This document shows positions 40,973-50,980 of a stretch of 64,000 nt of DNA, piece after piece. Position numbers and translations under genes: made by a program. How positions within the stretch are numbered: position 1 is the first letter of the stretch; every line of letters starts with the position of its first letter. The notes beneath the pieces were generated by a model. The model was not told the DNA's origin. It searched no databases and worked only from the letters and a program-made list of their open reading frames with translations. Origin of the DNA: Bacteroidia bacterium (lineage in GTDB: Bacteria; Bacteroidota; Bacteroidia; 2-12-FULL-35-15); contig JAURXZ010000001.1 in the NCBI GenBank assembly GCA_030654175.1, positions 124,001-188,000 on the forward strand. Reading direction: 5' to 3'.

Positions 40973-43693
40973 CTACAAATCAAGCGTCCCCTGTGCTTCC
41001 TCATCATCCTCATCCGTTTTTTTCTTTTTCTTTTTTTCTTCGGATGGTAATTTTAAATCAGCGTTTATCATCTGGTCAATTGAAATAATATTTTTCTCTT
41101 TTGGTTTTTCCGGAGTCGTTGATTTTTTTAAGGCTTCTAGTGGCGACATTCCACTTTCTTCAAACTCCTCCAAAACATCTTCATCTATTGGTACTTCAAC
41201 AGGTGCTAATAAGTTTATCTCTTTTACTTTTGAATAAGAGAGTTTATTTCCTTTTGCTTTATAGCCTTTAACACCAATGAAATCAACTAAATTGATTTTT
41301 TCATCCGGCAGTTCTTTATCTTTTACCTTACTGAATTTTAATTCCAGAACCGGAATAGCGTCCGTAGTAGCAATCTCCAATTTAGAACCTTCACTTTCAC
41401 TAATGAACAAAACTTTTTTATCCATTGGTTCTACAAGGAAACGTTTAACAAAATAGGTTTTACTTTCTCCATCAAGATAAACAGCGGAAACAGGTTTGGT
41501 AGGATTGAATTTTTCGATCAGCACCATATCTTCATCAAAATGTGTTGCCAGATCAAAGCCGGTAACTTTATAATTACCGCTTTGCATGATGGTTAATATT
41601 TTATCATCAGGTCCAAAGCTACCCAGGAACGTTCCGCGTTTATCGGTGTTCAAACGTTGTACGGTATCATCAAACCAGATATCAAGTGCGCCAAGTGTTG
41701 ACACACCTTTTTGTTTTAAAATAATTTTTTTGATAGCGTATTTTGTAACCACATTACCCATGGAGTTACGGCCTTTCACTGCCAGATCAGCAAAATTAAT
41801 ATCCCACTGTACTTTACGTAATCCCGGCATTGGTTTCAACAATACTTCTACAATTTCTGATTCTCCATTCGGATTGGCAGTGAAATACAATACTTCCGAA
41901 CCAGCAGTTCCTTTTGTTAATTCATATTGTTTATCACGCGTTACGCCTGTTACCGGGAAACGTTTCATAAACACAGCACCATTTTTTCCATCACGATAGA
42001 TCATGTTATAGATAGTGCGCTCATCATTTTTCTTGTAAACTGCAATATGTATCAAGTCCTTACCTACAAAGGCTTTGTCTTGAACTTTGGTAACCATCAT
42101 TGTTCCATCCTTACGGAAAACAACAATATCATCAATATCCGAACAATCAGAAATGAATTCGTCTTTTTTTAATCCGAAGCCAGCAAAGCCTTCTTCACGG
42201 TTTACATATAATTTTTCATTAGCAAGCACAACACTGGTAGCTACAATGTTTTCGAACGATTTGATTTCCGTTTTACGTTCTCTGCCAACACCATATTTCT
42301 TTTTTAAATTTTTGAAATACTCAATGGCATATTCTATCAGGTTTGCTAAATGATGGTCTATCTCAAGGATACGGGCATCTAAGGCACGCATTTTTTCATC
42401 CGCTTTAGCAGAATCAAAACGAGTGATACGTATCATTGGTATTTGTGTCAGCTTCTCAAAATCGTCATTGGTAATTTCGCGAATGAATTGTTTTTTATAT
42501 TTAGCAAATCGACCATCTAAATAAGTAAACAAAGCCGGTTTGTCAGAATAATTTTTGAAATCAATATACATTTCATCCTTAATGAAGATCTTCTCAAGTG
42601 AAGCAAACATAAAGGCTTCCTGCAGTTCTGCTTTTTCAATCTCCAATTCTTTTCTTAATAATTCAAGCGTATTGTGCGTTGAAATTTTAAGCATCTCATT
42701 TACTCCAACAAAGCGTGGCTTGTCAGCTTCAATGATACAAGCATTTGGAGAGATGGAAAGTTCACAATCAGTAAATGCATAAAGAGCATCAATGGTTTTA
42801 TCAGGCGAAATTCCGGGAACTAAATGAATAACGATCTCTACATTCTCGGCAGTATTATCTTCTACTTTACGTATCTTGATTTTGCCTTTGTCGTTCGCTG
42901 ATACAATGGTATCGATCAAAGAGCCGGTAGTGGTTCCAAATGGAATCTCATTGATCACTAATGTTTTTTTATCAAGCTGCGAAATTTTTGCACGAACACG
43001 AATTTTCCCACCACGCAAACCATCATTATAATTAGAGAAATCGGCCATACCTGCTGTAGCAAAATCCGGCATGATATCCGTTTTTTTACCACGCAAAACG
43101 GCTACAGAGGCATCACATAATTCATTAAAATTATGAGGCAGCATTTTGCAGGCTAAGCCAACAGCAATACCTTCAACACCCTGAGCCAATAGCAATGGGA
43201 ATTTTACAGGTAGTGTTTCAGGTTCTTTATTACGGCCGTCATAACTTGTTAGCCAAACAGTAGTTTTTGGATTAAAAACCACTTCCTGAGCAAATTTAGA
43301 AAGACGGGCTTCAATATAACGCGGAGCAGCTGCTCTGTCACCTGTCAGCACATTCCCCCAGTTACCTTGTGTATCAATTAATAGATCTTTTTGTCCCAGG
43401 GCCACCAAAGCATCACCAATAGACATATCCCCGTGAGGGTGGTATTTCATGGTGTGCCCGATAATATTCGCCACTTTATTATAACGCCCATCATCCAGGT
43501 CATTCATTGAATGTAAGATCCTGCGTTGTACAGGCTTTAAACCATCTTCTACATAAGGTACCGCACGTTCAAGGATTACATACGATGCGTAATCCAAAAA
43601 CCAATTTTGATACATTCCTGAAACGTGAATTACATTGTGTAAGTCATTTCCATCACCCGTTAACTCTTCGTTTATGTTTTCTTCGTTGCTCAT
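40973..43693 (-). CDS. parC: DNA topoisomerase IV subunit A
   Basis: 906 aa. Breakage-reunion domain with RAVPYVEDGLKPVQRRIL, the catalytic Tyr126 in AAAPRYIEARLS and NWGNVLTGD. The QRDR is HPHGDMSIGDAL with Met90 in the position of the Ser of E. coli GyrA Ser83/ParC Ser80. The C-terminal beta-pinwheel domain is followed by a Lys/Glu-rich tail (PSEEKKKKKKTDEDDEEAQ). Works with ParE to decatenate chromosomes. It lies downstream of parE on the same strand with a 131-bp spacer. Confidence 0.95.
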   Translation of the reverse strand: MSNEENINEELTGDGNDLHNVIHVSGMYQNWFLDYASYVILERAVPYVEDGLKPVQRRILHSMNDLDDGRYNKVANIIGHTMKYHPHGDMSIGDALVALGQKDLLIDTQGNWGNVLTGDRAAAPRYIEARLSKFAQEVVFNPKTTVWLTSYDGRNKEPETLPVKFPLLLAQGVEGIAVGLACKMLPHNFNELCDASVAVLRGKKTDIMPDFATAGMADFSNYNDGLRGGKIRVRAKISQLDKKTLVINEIPFGTTTGSLIDTIVSANDKGKIKIRKVEDNTAENVEIVIHLVPGISPDKTIDALYAFTDCELSISPNACIIEADKPRFVGVNEMLKISTHNTLELLRKELEIEKAELQEAFMFASLEKIFIKDEMYIDFKNYSDKPALFTYLDGRFAKYKKQFIREITNDDFEKLTQIPMIRITRFDSAKADEKMRALDARILEIDHHLANLIEYAIEYFKNLKKKYGVGRERKTEIKSFENIVATSVVLANEKLYVNREEGFAGFGLKKDEFISDCSDIDDIVVFRKDGTMMVTKVQDKAFVGKDLIHIAVYKKNDERTIYNMIYRDGKNGAVFMKRFPVTGVTRDKQYELTKGTAGSEVLYFTANPNGESEIVEVLLKPMPGLRKVQWDINFADLAVKGRNSMGNVVTKYAIKKIILKQKGVSTLGALDIWFDDTVQRLNTDKRGTFLGSFGPDDKILTIMQSGNYKVTGFDLATHFDEDMVLIEKFNPTKPVSAVYLDGESKTYFVKRFLVEPMDKKVLFISESEGSKLEIATTDAIPVLELKFSKVKDKELPDEKINLVDFIGVKGYKAKGNKLSYSKVKEINLLAPVEVPIDEDVLEEFEESGMSPLEALKKSTTPEKPKEKNIISIDQMINADLKLPSEEKKKKKKTDEDDEEAQGTLDL

Positions 43694-43824
43694 TATATTT
43701 TTTTAGACTTATATTTCTTTGGGCTGATTTAATTCAATAATAAATCATTTTTTATCATCAGCTTTGAAACAATCATTTTTTATCTTAACTATCATAAAAA
43801 TCTGCGTACCATCAAACACAGGTA

Positions 43825-45678
43825 TTAATTCTGCTCCACCAAATCCTTCTCCACCACCAAATTCTCAATAATAAAATCCTGGCGTTCTTGTGTATTTTTA
43901 CCCATATAATAGCTCAACATATCCAGGATGGTTCTGTCTTTTCCAATAATAACAGGGTCTTTACGGATATCTTTGCCAATAAATAATTTAAATTCATCGG
44001 GTGAAATTTCACCTAAACCTTTAAATCGGGTGATCTCCGGCTTTGATCCCAATTTTGTAATTGCTGCTCTGCGTTCTAATTCGCTGTAGCAATAAATAGT
44101 TTCCTTTTTATTACGAACCCTAAAAAGTGGCGTTTGCAAAATATATACGTGTCCATTTTTTACCAGATCGGGGAAAAATTGAAGGAAAAATGTCATTAAC
44201 AATAACCGTATGTGCATACCATCCACATCGGCATCGGTTGCAACCACAATATTGTTATAGCGTAAATTTTCTATTCCATCCTCAATATTTAATGCAGCTT
44301 GTAAAAGATTAAATTCTTCATTTTCATAAACAATTTTCTTTGTAAGACCAAAAGCATTTAATGGTTTCCCTTTCAGACTAAATACCGCTTGTGTATTCAC
44401 ATCACGCGTTTTAGTGATTGAACCACTTGCCGAATCTCCCTCACAAATAAATAAAGTAGTATCTAATTTACGTTCATCATTAGATGTTTTATGAATACGG
44501 CAATCACGCAATTTTTTATTGTGAAGGTTTGATTTTTTTGCCCTGTCGCGCGCCAGTTTTTGAATGCCTTGCAGATCCTTACGTTCACGCTCATTCTGAA
44601 TGATCTTTCCAAGAATAGCTTGTGCCGTTTCGGTATTTTTATGAAGAAAATTATTTAACTCTGTTTTTAAAAAATCTCCAACAAAAGCCTTTACAGATGG
44701 GCCTTTCGGACTAATTTCCTGAGAACCTAATTTGGTTTTTGTTTGAGATTCAAAAATTGGTTCCTGTACCTTAATGCTTATAGCTGCAATAATGGATGTT
44801 CTCACATCAACTGCTTCAAAATCTTTCTTGAAAAATTCACGAATAGTTTTTACCACTGCCTCACGAAATGCACCTTGATGTGTTCCGCCCTGGGTTGTAT
44901 GTTGCCCGTTTACAAATGAATAATATTCTTCGCCATATTGCTGATTGCTGTGTGTTAAGGCCACTTCAATATCATACCCATTCAAATGAATGATTGGATA
45001 TAAGATAGAACCTGAAATATTTTGTTGCAAAAGATCCAACAAACCATTTTCGGAATGAAACTTTTGTCCGTTGTAATTGATTGTTAAGCCTCTGTTGAGA
45101 TAAGCATAGTTCCATAGCATTTTCTCCACATACTCGTTGATGAAATGGTAGTTTCCAAATATTTTTTCATCAGGAATAAATGTTACCATTGTCCCTTTAC
45201 GCGCATCAGAAGCAACAATTTTTTCTTCTTTTGTCAGATTTCCACCTGAAAATACCGCTTCTTTTGTTTGCTCCTCACGATAGGATTGAACCTTAAAATA
45301 GCTGGACAATGCATTTACAGCCTTTGTACCAACACCATTTAATCCCACCGATTTTTTAAATGCTTCCGAATCGTACTTGGCGCCTGTGTTTATTTTAGAA
45401 ACCACGTCAACCACTTTACCCAATGGGATACCACGCCCGTAATCTCTTACACGTACCGTTTTATCTTTAACGGTAATGTCGATATTCCTTCCATTACCCA
45501 TTACAAATTCATCAATACAGTTATCGATGGTTTCTTTGAGCAGGATATAAATACCGTCATCAGGGGAGGAGCCATCGCCCAACTTACCAATATACATACC
45601 CGGGCGCAAACGGATATGCTCATTCCATTCCAACGTACGGATACTGTCTTCGTTATATTTTACTTCTTTTTCTGCCAT
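43825..45678 (-). CDS. parE: DNA topoisomerase IV subunit B
   Basis: 617 aa. GHKL ATPase domain ([67 protein letters not shown]) and the TOPRIM domain with [17 protein letters not shown] and [16 protein letters not shown]. Length near the ParE norm; no GyrB-type insertion. Provides the ATP-driven clamp for ParC. Start is [13 protein letters not shown]. Confidence 0.95.
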   Translation of the reverse strand: MAEKEVKYNEDSIRTLEWNEHIRLRPGMYIGKLGDGSSPDDGIYILLKETIDNCIDEFVMGNGRNIDITVKDKTVRVRDYGRGIPLGKVVDVVSKINTGAKYDSEAFKKSVGLNGVGTKAVNALSSYFKVQSYREEQTKEAVFSGGNLTKEEKIVASDARKGTMVTFIPDEKIFGNYHFINEYVEKMLWNYAYLNRGLTINYNGQKFHSENGLLDLLQQNISGSILYPIIHLNGYDIEVALTHSNQQYGEEYYSFVNGQHTTQGGTHQGAFREAVVKTIREFFKKDFEAVDVRTSIIAAISIKVQEPIFESQTKTKLGSQEISPKGPSVKAFVGDFLKTELNNFLHKNTETAQAILGKIIQNERERKDLQGIQKLARDRAKKSNLHNKKLRDCRIHKTSNDERKLDTTLFICEGDSASGSITKTRDVNTQAVFSLKGKPLNAFGLTKKIVYENEEFNLLQAALNIEDGIENLRYNNIVVATDADVDGMHIRLLLMTFFLQFFPDLVKNGHVYILQTPLFRVRNKKETIYCYSELERRAAITKLGSKPEITRFKGLGEISPDEFKLFIGKDIRKDPVIIGKDRTILDMLSYYMGKNTQERQDFIIENLVVEKDLVEQN

Positions 45679-45854
45679 TTTTATTATTTCTTCCCGGTAA
45701 TAATCGGGTTTAGGTATTAGATATTGGATTTAGATTTGTCAATTTACAAAGATATATTTTAAAATAGACTTTTTATTAGTTAAATATACAGTACTGAATA
45801 TAAAGGTTATGCTGATATAATAACGTAAAAATAGCTTCAAAGGGGCTTTTATTT

Positions 45855-45950
45855 GGGCGTTCCCCTTTCTGAAAAGAAAGGGGCGGGCTTTCCGCTTCAA
45901 TCTTTTTGTGAAGAACAAAAAGGATTTACGCTGCAATCCCTAACGCGGCA
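45855..45950 (+). repeat. Dispersed nested-hairpin repeat, copy 1
   Basis: Starts GGGCGTTCCCC; hairpin 1 CCCCTTTCT / AGAAAGGGG; then GCGGGCTTTCCGCTTCAATC; hairpin 2 CTTTTTGT / ACAAAAAG; then GGATTTACGCTGCAATCCC and TAACGCGGCA. It shares layout with the copies at 48,597-48,672 and 63,115-63,212. Confidence 0.85.
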
Positions 45951-45970
45951 TACAATTGGAAATTTGGAGC

Positions 45971-46116
45971 ATCATTTTAATCATAAAAATCTGCCGGATC
46001 TGCGTTCCCTTCATACTCGAGCATTAATATCACACAACAAAAAATCATTTTAATCATAAAAATCTGCCGGATCCGAGTTCCATCATACATCGCGCATTAA
46101 TATCATACAGCGTCCG
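45971..46116. repeat. 73-nt direct tandem duplication
   Basis: Two adjacent 73-nt copies, 45,971-46,043 and 46,044-46,116, both beginning ATCATTTTAATCATAAAAAT and CTGCCGGATC, diverging slightly (TGCGTTCCCTTCATACTCG against CGAGTTCCATCATACATCG). A shorter related string, ATCATAAAAATCTGCG, occurs at ~43,790 after parE, so the unit is dispersed as well as duplicated. Confidence 0.85.
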
Positions 46117-46127
46117 GTAGGCCCATT

Positions 46128-46541
46128 CTACAAAAAACTCTCAATCGCCAACCGATACGAATCCAAGCCAAAGCCGGTAATAGAACCCTTACATTTAGGA
46201 GCAATCAATGAGGTATGCCGGAAATCTTCACGCGCATAAACATTTGATATATGCACTTCAATAACCGGAGTTTTTATAGCTGCAATCGCATCGCGCAAAG
46301 CCACTGAAGTATGAGTATAGCCACCGGCATTTAAAATAATTCCATCATAGGTAAAACCAAATTCATGCAATTTATTGATCAGTTCACCTTCTATATTACT
46401 TTGGTAATAGGCCAATTCAATATTTTTGAATTTGTTTTCCAATGTTTTATAATACTCCTCAAAAGTTTGATCACCATAAACAGATGTTTCTCGTGTACCT
46501 AATAAATTAAGGTTGGGGCCGTTTATAATTAGTAGTTTCAT
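46128..46541 (-). CDS. aroQ: 3-dehydroquinate dehydratase, type II
   Basis: 137 aa from ATG 46,541. GPNLNLLGTRETSVYGDQTF at residues 8-27 contains the catalytic Tyr22 region; NAGGYTHTSVALRDAI, EVHISNVYAREDFRHTS and the Arg of GLDSYRLAIE complete the active site. A Thr replaces the usual Pro in the LG-R-E-P motif. Type II enzyme of the shikimate pathway, converting 3-dehydroquinate to 3-dehydroshikimate. Stands alone, opposite to xerD. Confidence 0.94.
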   Translation of the reverse strand: MKLLIINGPNLNLLGTRETSVYGDQTFEEYYKTLENKFKNIELAYYQSNIEGELINKLHEFGFTYDGIILNAGGYTHTSVALRDAIAAIKTPVIEVHISNVYAREDFRHTSLIAPKCKGSITGFGLDSYRLAIESFL

Positions 46542-46687
46542 ATATGTTTTTGACTGAAAATGCACTGAATTCAATAAAAGACAATTGTCTTATTGTTTTT
46601 TATTATTTAAGTAACATTTGTTTGTTAGCTAATTTTTGCAAATGTAAAGATAACCCAAAATATGTATTTGTAAATTCGTAATAGAAA

Positions 46688-47587
46688 ATGAACTGGAAAA
46701 TATACATACATGGGTTTAAATCGTTTTTGGCTTTGGAGAAATCATTGTCGAAAAACTCCATTGAAGCCTACTTGCATGATGTGGACAAACTGATCCAGTT
46801 CCTTGAATTTAAAAAATATGACATTAGCCCTAAAGACATAGAACTAAAGCATTTACAGGAGTTTTTGAAATGGATAAATGAATTAGGAATGAGTGCCGGA
46901 ACACAGGCACGGGTGATAAGCGGAATAAAAGGCTTTTATAAATATTTATTATTGGAAAATGTGTTGAGCAATGATCCCACAGCATTGCTCGAAGCTCCCA
47001 AACTTGGCCGTAAATTGCCCGACACATTGAGTTTTGATGACATTAACAAAATTATCGAGACCATAGATTTGAGTAAACCGGAAGGACAGCGGAATAAAGC
47101 AATGCTTGAAACACTTTACAGTTGTGGATTACGCGTTAGTGAACTGGTGGATCTGAAAATTTCTAACTTGTATTTTAATGATGGTTTCTTGAAAGTAACC
47201 GGTAAAGGTGATAAGGAACGACTTGTTCCTATTGGGACTGAAGCCGTAAAACAAATTACTATTTATAAAAATGAAGTTCGTTGTCATTATGTTCCAAAAA
47301 AAGATAATGAAGATTTTTTATTTTTAAACAGGCGAGGAGCGAAGCTTTCGCGGGTAATGGTATTTATAATCATTAAAGAGCTTGCGTTTAAAATAGGATT
47401 GAAAAAGCATATTAGTCCGCATACCTTCAGGCATTCATTTGCAACACATCTAATTGAGGGAGGAGCTGATCTTCGGGCTGTTCAAGAGATGCTTGGTCAT
47501 GAATCCATTACTACTACGGAGATATATACCCATCTTGATAGGGATTACCTGCGCCAGGCGATCATTCAGTTTCATCCCAGATCGTAG
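46688..47587 (+). CDS. xerD: Site-specific tyrosine recombinase XerD
   Basis: 299 aa. N-terminal SAM-like domain (FKSFLALEKSLSKNSIEAYL), then the catalytic domain with Arg near residue 149 (SCGLRVSELVDL), Lys near 173 (GKGDKERLVPIG), HTFRHSFATHL at ~245, LGHESITTTEIYTH with the nucleophilic Tyr near 278, ending YLRQAIIQFHPRS. Length and motifs are those of XerC/XerD, which resolves chromosome dimers at dif. This is the host enzyme, not the integrase of the element. Confidence 0.93.
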   Translation: MNWKIYIHGFKSFLALEKSLSKNSIEAYLHDVDKLIQFLEFKKYDISPKDIELKHLQEFLKWINELGMSAGTQARVISGIKGFYKYLLLENVLSNDPTALLEAPKLGRKLPDTLSFDDINKIIETIDLSKPEGQRNKAMLETLYSCGLRVSELVDLKISNLYFNDGFLKVTGKGDKERLVPIGTEAVKQITIYKNEVRCHYVPKKDNEDFLFLNRRGAKLSRVMVFIIIKELAFKIGLKKHISPHTFRHSFATHLIEGGADLRAVQEMLGHESITTTEIYTHLDRDYLRQAIIQFHPRS

Positions 47588-47598
47588 TTGTTTTGATT

Positions 47599-48504
47599 CT
47601 ACTCCTGAATGGAATTTATATACATTAAAATTTCTTTGGCCTGATTGGGTTCAAACCATTTTATTTCTTCATCTCTATGAAACCATGTCAATTGGCGCTT
47701 TGCGAACCTTCTGGAGTTTTGTTTTATTAATTCTATGGCAGAATTTAAATCTAATTTATTTTCCAAATGGTCGAACAGCTCCTTGTAACCTACTGTTTGC
47801 AAAGCATTTAGATGTTTGAAGTCTTGTAATGATTTTACTTCATTCAGTAAACCATCCTTCATCATTTCATCTACCCTTTTATTTATTCGATCATAAAGCA
47901 GTTCACGTGAAGTGTTGATCCCCACTTTAATAATATTGAAATTTCGTTTTTTTATTTTCCCTTTACGGAGTTCCGAATAAGGCTTTCCTGTTGTTAAACA
48001 TACTTCAAGTGCCCGGCTTAATCGTTGTGGATTTTGTAGATCAACTTTATTATAATAGTTGATGTCGAGTTCCTTTAAAAGTGTTTGCAAACCTTCTATC
48101 CCATCTGTTTTTAACAGTAAATTTATTTTATTTCTTATTTCCTCATCCGCTTCCGGCAATTCATCAAATCCTTTGCAAACCGCATCAATATATAATCCCG
48201 AACCTCCAACTAAAATTACTTTTTCATTGGTTTGAAATAATTTTTCTAATAAAGCAATGGCTTCAGTTTCATATTTTCCAACATTAAAATCATCGGTAAT
48301 GCTGTGTGAATTAATGAAATAATGGGTGACTCCTTCAATTTCAGTTTCCGTAGGTTTTGCAGTACCGATGTTCATTTCTTTAAAAAACTGGCGTGAATCA
48401 GCTGAAACAACAGGACAATCAAATGCCTTCGCAATAGCAATACTCATAGCAGTTTTACCAACTGCTGTTGGGCCTACAATTACTATTAAGTTTTTGGATG
48501 ACAT
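47599..48504 (-). CDS. miaA: tRNA dimethylallyltransferase
   Basis: 301 aa. P-loop GPTAVGKTAMSIAIA (residues 11-25), VVSADSRQFFKEMNIGTAKP, HYFINSHSI and the prenyltransferase core RALEVCLTTGKPYSELR and TVGYKELFDHL. Transfers a dimethylallyl group to A37 of tRNAs reading U-starting codons. It converges with xerD, with stops 11 bp apart. Confidence 0.95.
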   Translation of the reverse strand: MSSKNLIVIVGPTAVGKTAMSIAIAKAFDCPVVSADSRQFFKEMNIGTAKPTETEIEGVTHYFINSHSITDDFNVGKYETEAIALLEKLFQTNEKVILVGGSGLYIDAVCKGFDELPEADEEIRNKINLLLKTDGIEGLQTLLKELDINYYNKVDLQNPQRLSRALEVCLTTGKPYSELRKGKIKKRNFNIIKVGINTSRELLYDRINKRVDEMMKDGLLNEVKSLQDFKHLNALQTVGYKELFDHLENKLDLNSAIELIKQNSRRFAKRQLTWFHRDEEIKWFEPNQAKEILMYINSIQE

Positions 48505-48596
48505 ATTAATTTGGAAATGTGGTAATTTGCAAAATGCTCAGTTAATGCCCTATTTAAGACACAAAACTTTTGGTTGAAGATTGTTTTGCGTGAGGG

Positions 48597-48672
48597 ATTG
48601 TAGCGGAAATCCTTTTCCGATTTTCATCGGAAAAGATTGAAGCGGAAAGCCCGACCCGAAGGGGCACGTCCT
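48597..48672 (-). repeat. Dispersed nested-hairpin repeat, copy 2
   Basis: Read on the minus strand: a short CCC-TTC-GGG hairpin, GGGCTTTCCGCTTCAATC, then hairpin 2 CTTTTCCGAT-GAAA-ATCGGAAAAG, then GGATTTCCGCTACAATCCC and TCACGCA. Same layout as copies 1 and 3 but with both stems replaced by different paired sequences. Confidence 0.8.
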
Positions 48673-48698
48673 AATGATCCAAACTGTAAATAAAATTA

Positions 48699-49364
48699 TC
48701 AATCTTCATCGTGAAGCCCTTCAGTCTGATCCTCATGATCGCCACCAAATTCATCATCTTCATCAGCATTCTCTTCTTCAGTTTCTCCTGCCAATTCATC
48801 TTCTCCTTCTTCACCTTCTAATACCGCTACTTCATCATCACTGTGGGCATTCACATAAGCTTCATCATCACCATGAGGTTCATCGTCATCATCAAATTCA
48901 TCCTCATCTGAAATAACCGGTGCGATATTAGATGTTTTGTATTGTTTTGGAGCTTCACCCACTGTTTTAGCACAAATTGGGTAAGTTATTTTGATGTCAT
49001 CCGGTACTATTTTTAACAATTCTACTAAAAAGGTCCAGCTAGCTTTAGGATCATATACATAAACAAATTTTTGGTGAGGATCCTCTATTAAGGAGGCCAT
49101 TTTGCATTTGTTCATCAGCCGTGTTGCAACTTCAGTGTTGCGATGTTTACTGCTATCATTATTTGCAGGCTTTAAGGTGATCTCATCTCCTTTGCGCCAC
49201 AAATAATCACTGCTAAAAAAGGAGGCATCGTGTACATTATCAAAGTTAATTGATTGCACAATGGTATTATGAAAATCCTCAAAAGTCTGAGCAGATTTTA
49301 TTTCTATTTCCCGATAAATATCTTCGTTGTCTTCAAACGATACCCGAAAACGATAAACAGCCAT
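48699..49364 (-). CDS. PRiA4-ORF3-like protein with a highly acidic tail
   Basis: 221 aa. Residues 1-150 have the plasmid pRiA4b ORF-3-like fold: VYRFRVSFEDNEDIYREIEI, FEDFHNTIVQSINFDN, DASFFSSDYLWRKGDEITL. The C-terminal ~70 residues are nearly all Asp/Glu with Ala/Gly (VISDEDEFDDDDEPHGDDEA). Related domains occur in IS1096 passenger proteins and stand-alone Bacteroidota proteins; function unknown. The acidic tail could mimic DNA or bind basic proteins. Single gene between miaA and the nucleotidyltransferase. Confidence 0.85.
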   Translation of the reverse strand: MAVYRFRVSFEDNEDIYREIEIKSAQTFEDFHNTIVQSINFDNVHDASFFSSDYLWRKGDEITLKPANNDSSKHRNTEVATRLMNKCKMASLIEDPHQKFVYVYDPKASWTFLVELLKIVPDDIKITYPICAKTVGEAPKQYKTSNIAPVISDEDEFDDDDEPHGDDEAYVNAHSDDEVAVLEGEEGEDELAGETEEENADEDDEFGGDHEDQTEGLHDED

Positions 49365-49443
49365 ATTTTTATATATTTTTTAAATTATAAAAGCAAAAAT
49401 AATAAATATCAATTGATAATGGAAAAATAATAATTGATAATTA

Positions 49444-50850
49444 TCAATTACTTTTCAGTCCTAATTTTTCACCTTCCTGTATCATAAACTGAAGAGCTTC
49501 GGTAGGATTATTTTGAATAATACCATCCAAAATGGCTTCACGTATTGCATTTTTGATGATACCCACTTCTCTGCCGGCACGGATATTAAAAGCTTTCATG
49601 ATATCTTCTCCGCTCACGGGTGGTTGCCAATTGCGAACATTATCTTTCTCCTCGATCTCTTTCAGCTTATGGCGGACTACTTCAAAATTCTTTAAATACT
49701 TTTGAACTTTATAAGCATTTTTAGAAGTAATATCCGCCTCACAAAGTTTCATCAAATCATCAATATCATCTCCTGCTTCAAATAATAACCTGCGTACCGC
49801 ACTATCAGTAACTTCAGTCTTTGCAAGCACAATGGGCCGCAAATGAAGCAACACAAGTTTTTGTACATATTTCATTTTTTCGTTGAGCGGAAGTTTTAGC
49901 TCAGCGAAAATGATTGGGACCATTCGGGAACCTTTGTCTTCATGCCCATGAAATGTCCAGCCATGGCCGGGTTCAAAGCGTTTGGTTTGTGGTTTGGCAA
50001 TGTCGTGCAAAATAGCTGCCCAGCGCAGCCACAGGTCATCTGTAGTTTTACAAATATTATCAAGCACTTCTAAAGTATGGTAAAAATTATCTTTATGTGA
50101 TTGTCCATTCCTGTTGTCTACACCATACAGCAATACCATTTGCGGGAAAATATGATGTAACAAACCGGTATCAAATAATATTTTAAAACCAATGGATGGA
50201 ACAGGGGCAAGGATGATCTTATTTAATTCATCGGTGATACGTTCTTTCGAAATGATCTTTATCCGATCCTTATTTTTTGCAATGCTTTCCAGTGATTTCG
50301 GCTCAATCGTATAATTAAGTTGTGTTGCGAAACGGATAGCTCGCATCATCCGGAGCGGATCATCTGAGAATGTAATATCAGGGTCTAATGGAGTGCGGAT
50401 GATGCCGGTTTTCATATCATCTATTCCTTTAAATGGATCGAGTAATTCACCATAACTACTTTCACTTAATGAAATTGCAAGCGCATTGATCGTAAAATCT
50501 CTTCGGTTCTGATCATCCTCCAATGTTCCGTTTTCCACAATAGGTTTGCGGCTTTCGGAGCGATAAGATTCTTTTCTTGCACCAACAAACTCAATGTCAT
50601 AATCTTCATAAACAATTTGGGCAGTGCCAAAATTTTTATAAACATTCACATGATATTTATTACCTAGTTTTTTTGCAACCCGCTGTGCCAGATCAATGCC
50701 GCTCCCAATGGCAACAATATCAATGTCCTTGGATGGTCTATTCAGCAAAAGGTCGCGTACCCATCCGCCTATAACATAAGCAGGGATATTCATTTCGCTG
50801 GCGCATTCCGAAATTATTTTGAAAATTGGATGAGTTAATTTTGTTTTCAC
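49444..50850 (-). CDS. CCA tRNA nucleotidyltransferase / poly(A) polymerase family
   Basis: 468 aa. Nucleotidyltransferase site GGWVRDLLLNRPSKDIDI at residues 28-45 with the catalytic Asp pair, then RRDFTINALAISLSES and RMMRAIRFATQLNY. A C-terminal HD domain includes LRWAAILHDIAKPQTK near residue 282. HD-containing members repair the tRNA 3' CCA end; poly(A) polymerase activity cannot be excluded from sequence. Start MKTKLTHPIFKII. Confidence 0.9.
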   Translation of the reverse strand: MKTKLTHPIFKIISECASEMNIPAYVIGGWVRDLLLNRPSKDIDIVAIGSGIDLAQRVAKKLGNKYHVNVYKNFGTAQIVYEDYDIEFVGARKESYRSESRKPIVENGTLEDDQNRRDFTINALAISLSESSYGELLDPFKGIDDMKTGIIRTPLDPDITFSDDPLRMMRAIRFATQLNYTIEPKSLESIAKNKDRIKIISKERITDELNKIILAPVPSIGFKILFDTGLLHHIFPQMVLLYGVDNRNGQSHKDNFYHTLEVLDNICKTTDDLWLRWAAILHDIAKPQTKRFEPGHGWTFHGHEDKGSRMVPIIFAELKLPLNEKMKYVQKLVLLHLRPIVLAKTEVTDSAVRRLLFEAGDDIDDLMKLCEADITSKNAYKVQKYLKNFEVVRHKLKEIEEKDNVRNWQPPVSGEDIMKAFNIRAGREVGIIKNAIREAILDGIIQNNPTEALQFMIQEGEKLGLKSN

Positions 50851-50980
50851 AATGATGGTAAAGATAACGAATCTATGGTAATATATTTGGTTAGATATAA
50901 ACGTATTGATATGAATTTACAAAACAGAATAGAAAAAAAACGTTTGGTAATTTCGTTTTACTATTCGTTATCCGTAACCC

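Larger units (their letters stand above)
45679..46127. other. 449-bp spacer with two repeat families, no gene
   Basis: Between parE and aroQ. It contains the nested-hairpin repeat copy at 45,855-45,950 and the 73-nt tandem duplication at 45,971-46,116. The remainder is AT-rich. I find no coding region. Confidence 0.75.

Noticed and set aside
46688-47587. Integrase of the mobile element
   Set aside because: The sequence is a host XerD by length and context and lies 24 kb outside the element. The element's integrase is not in the window.
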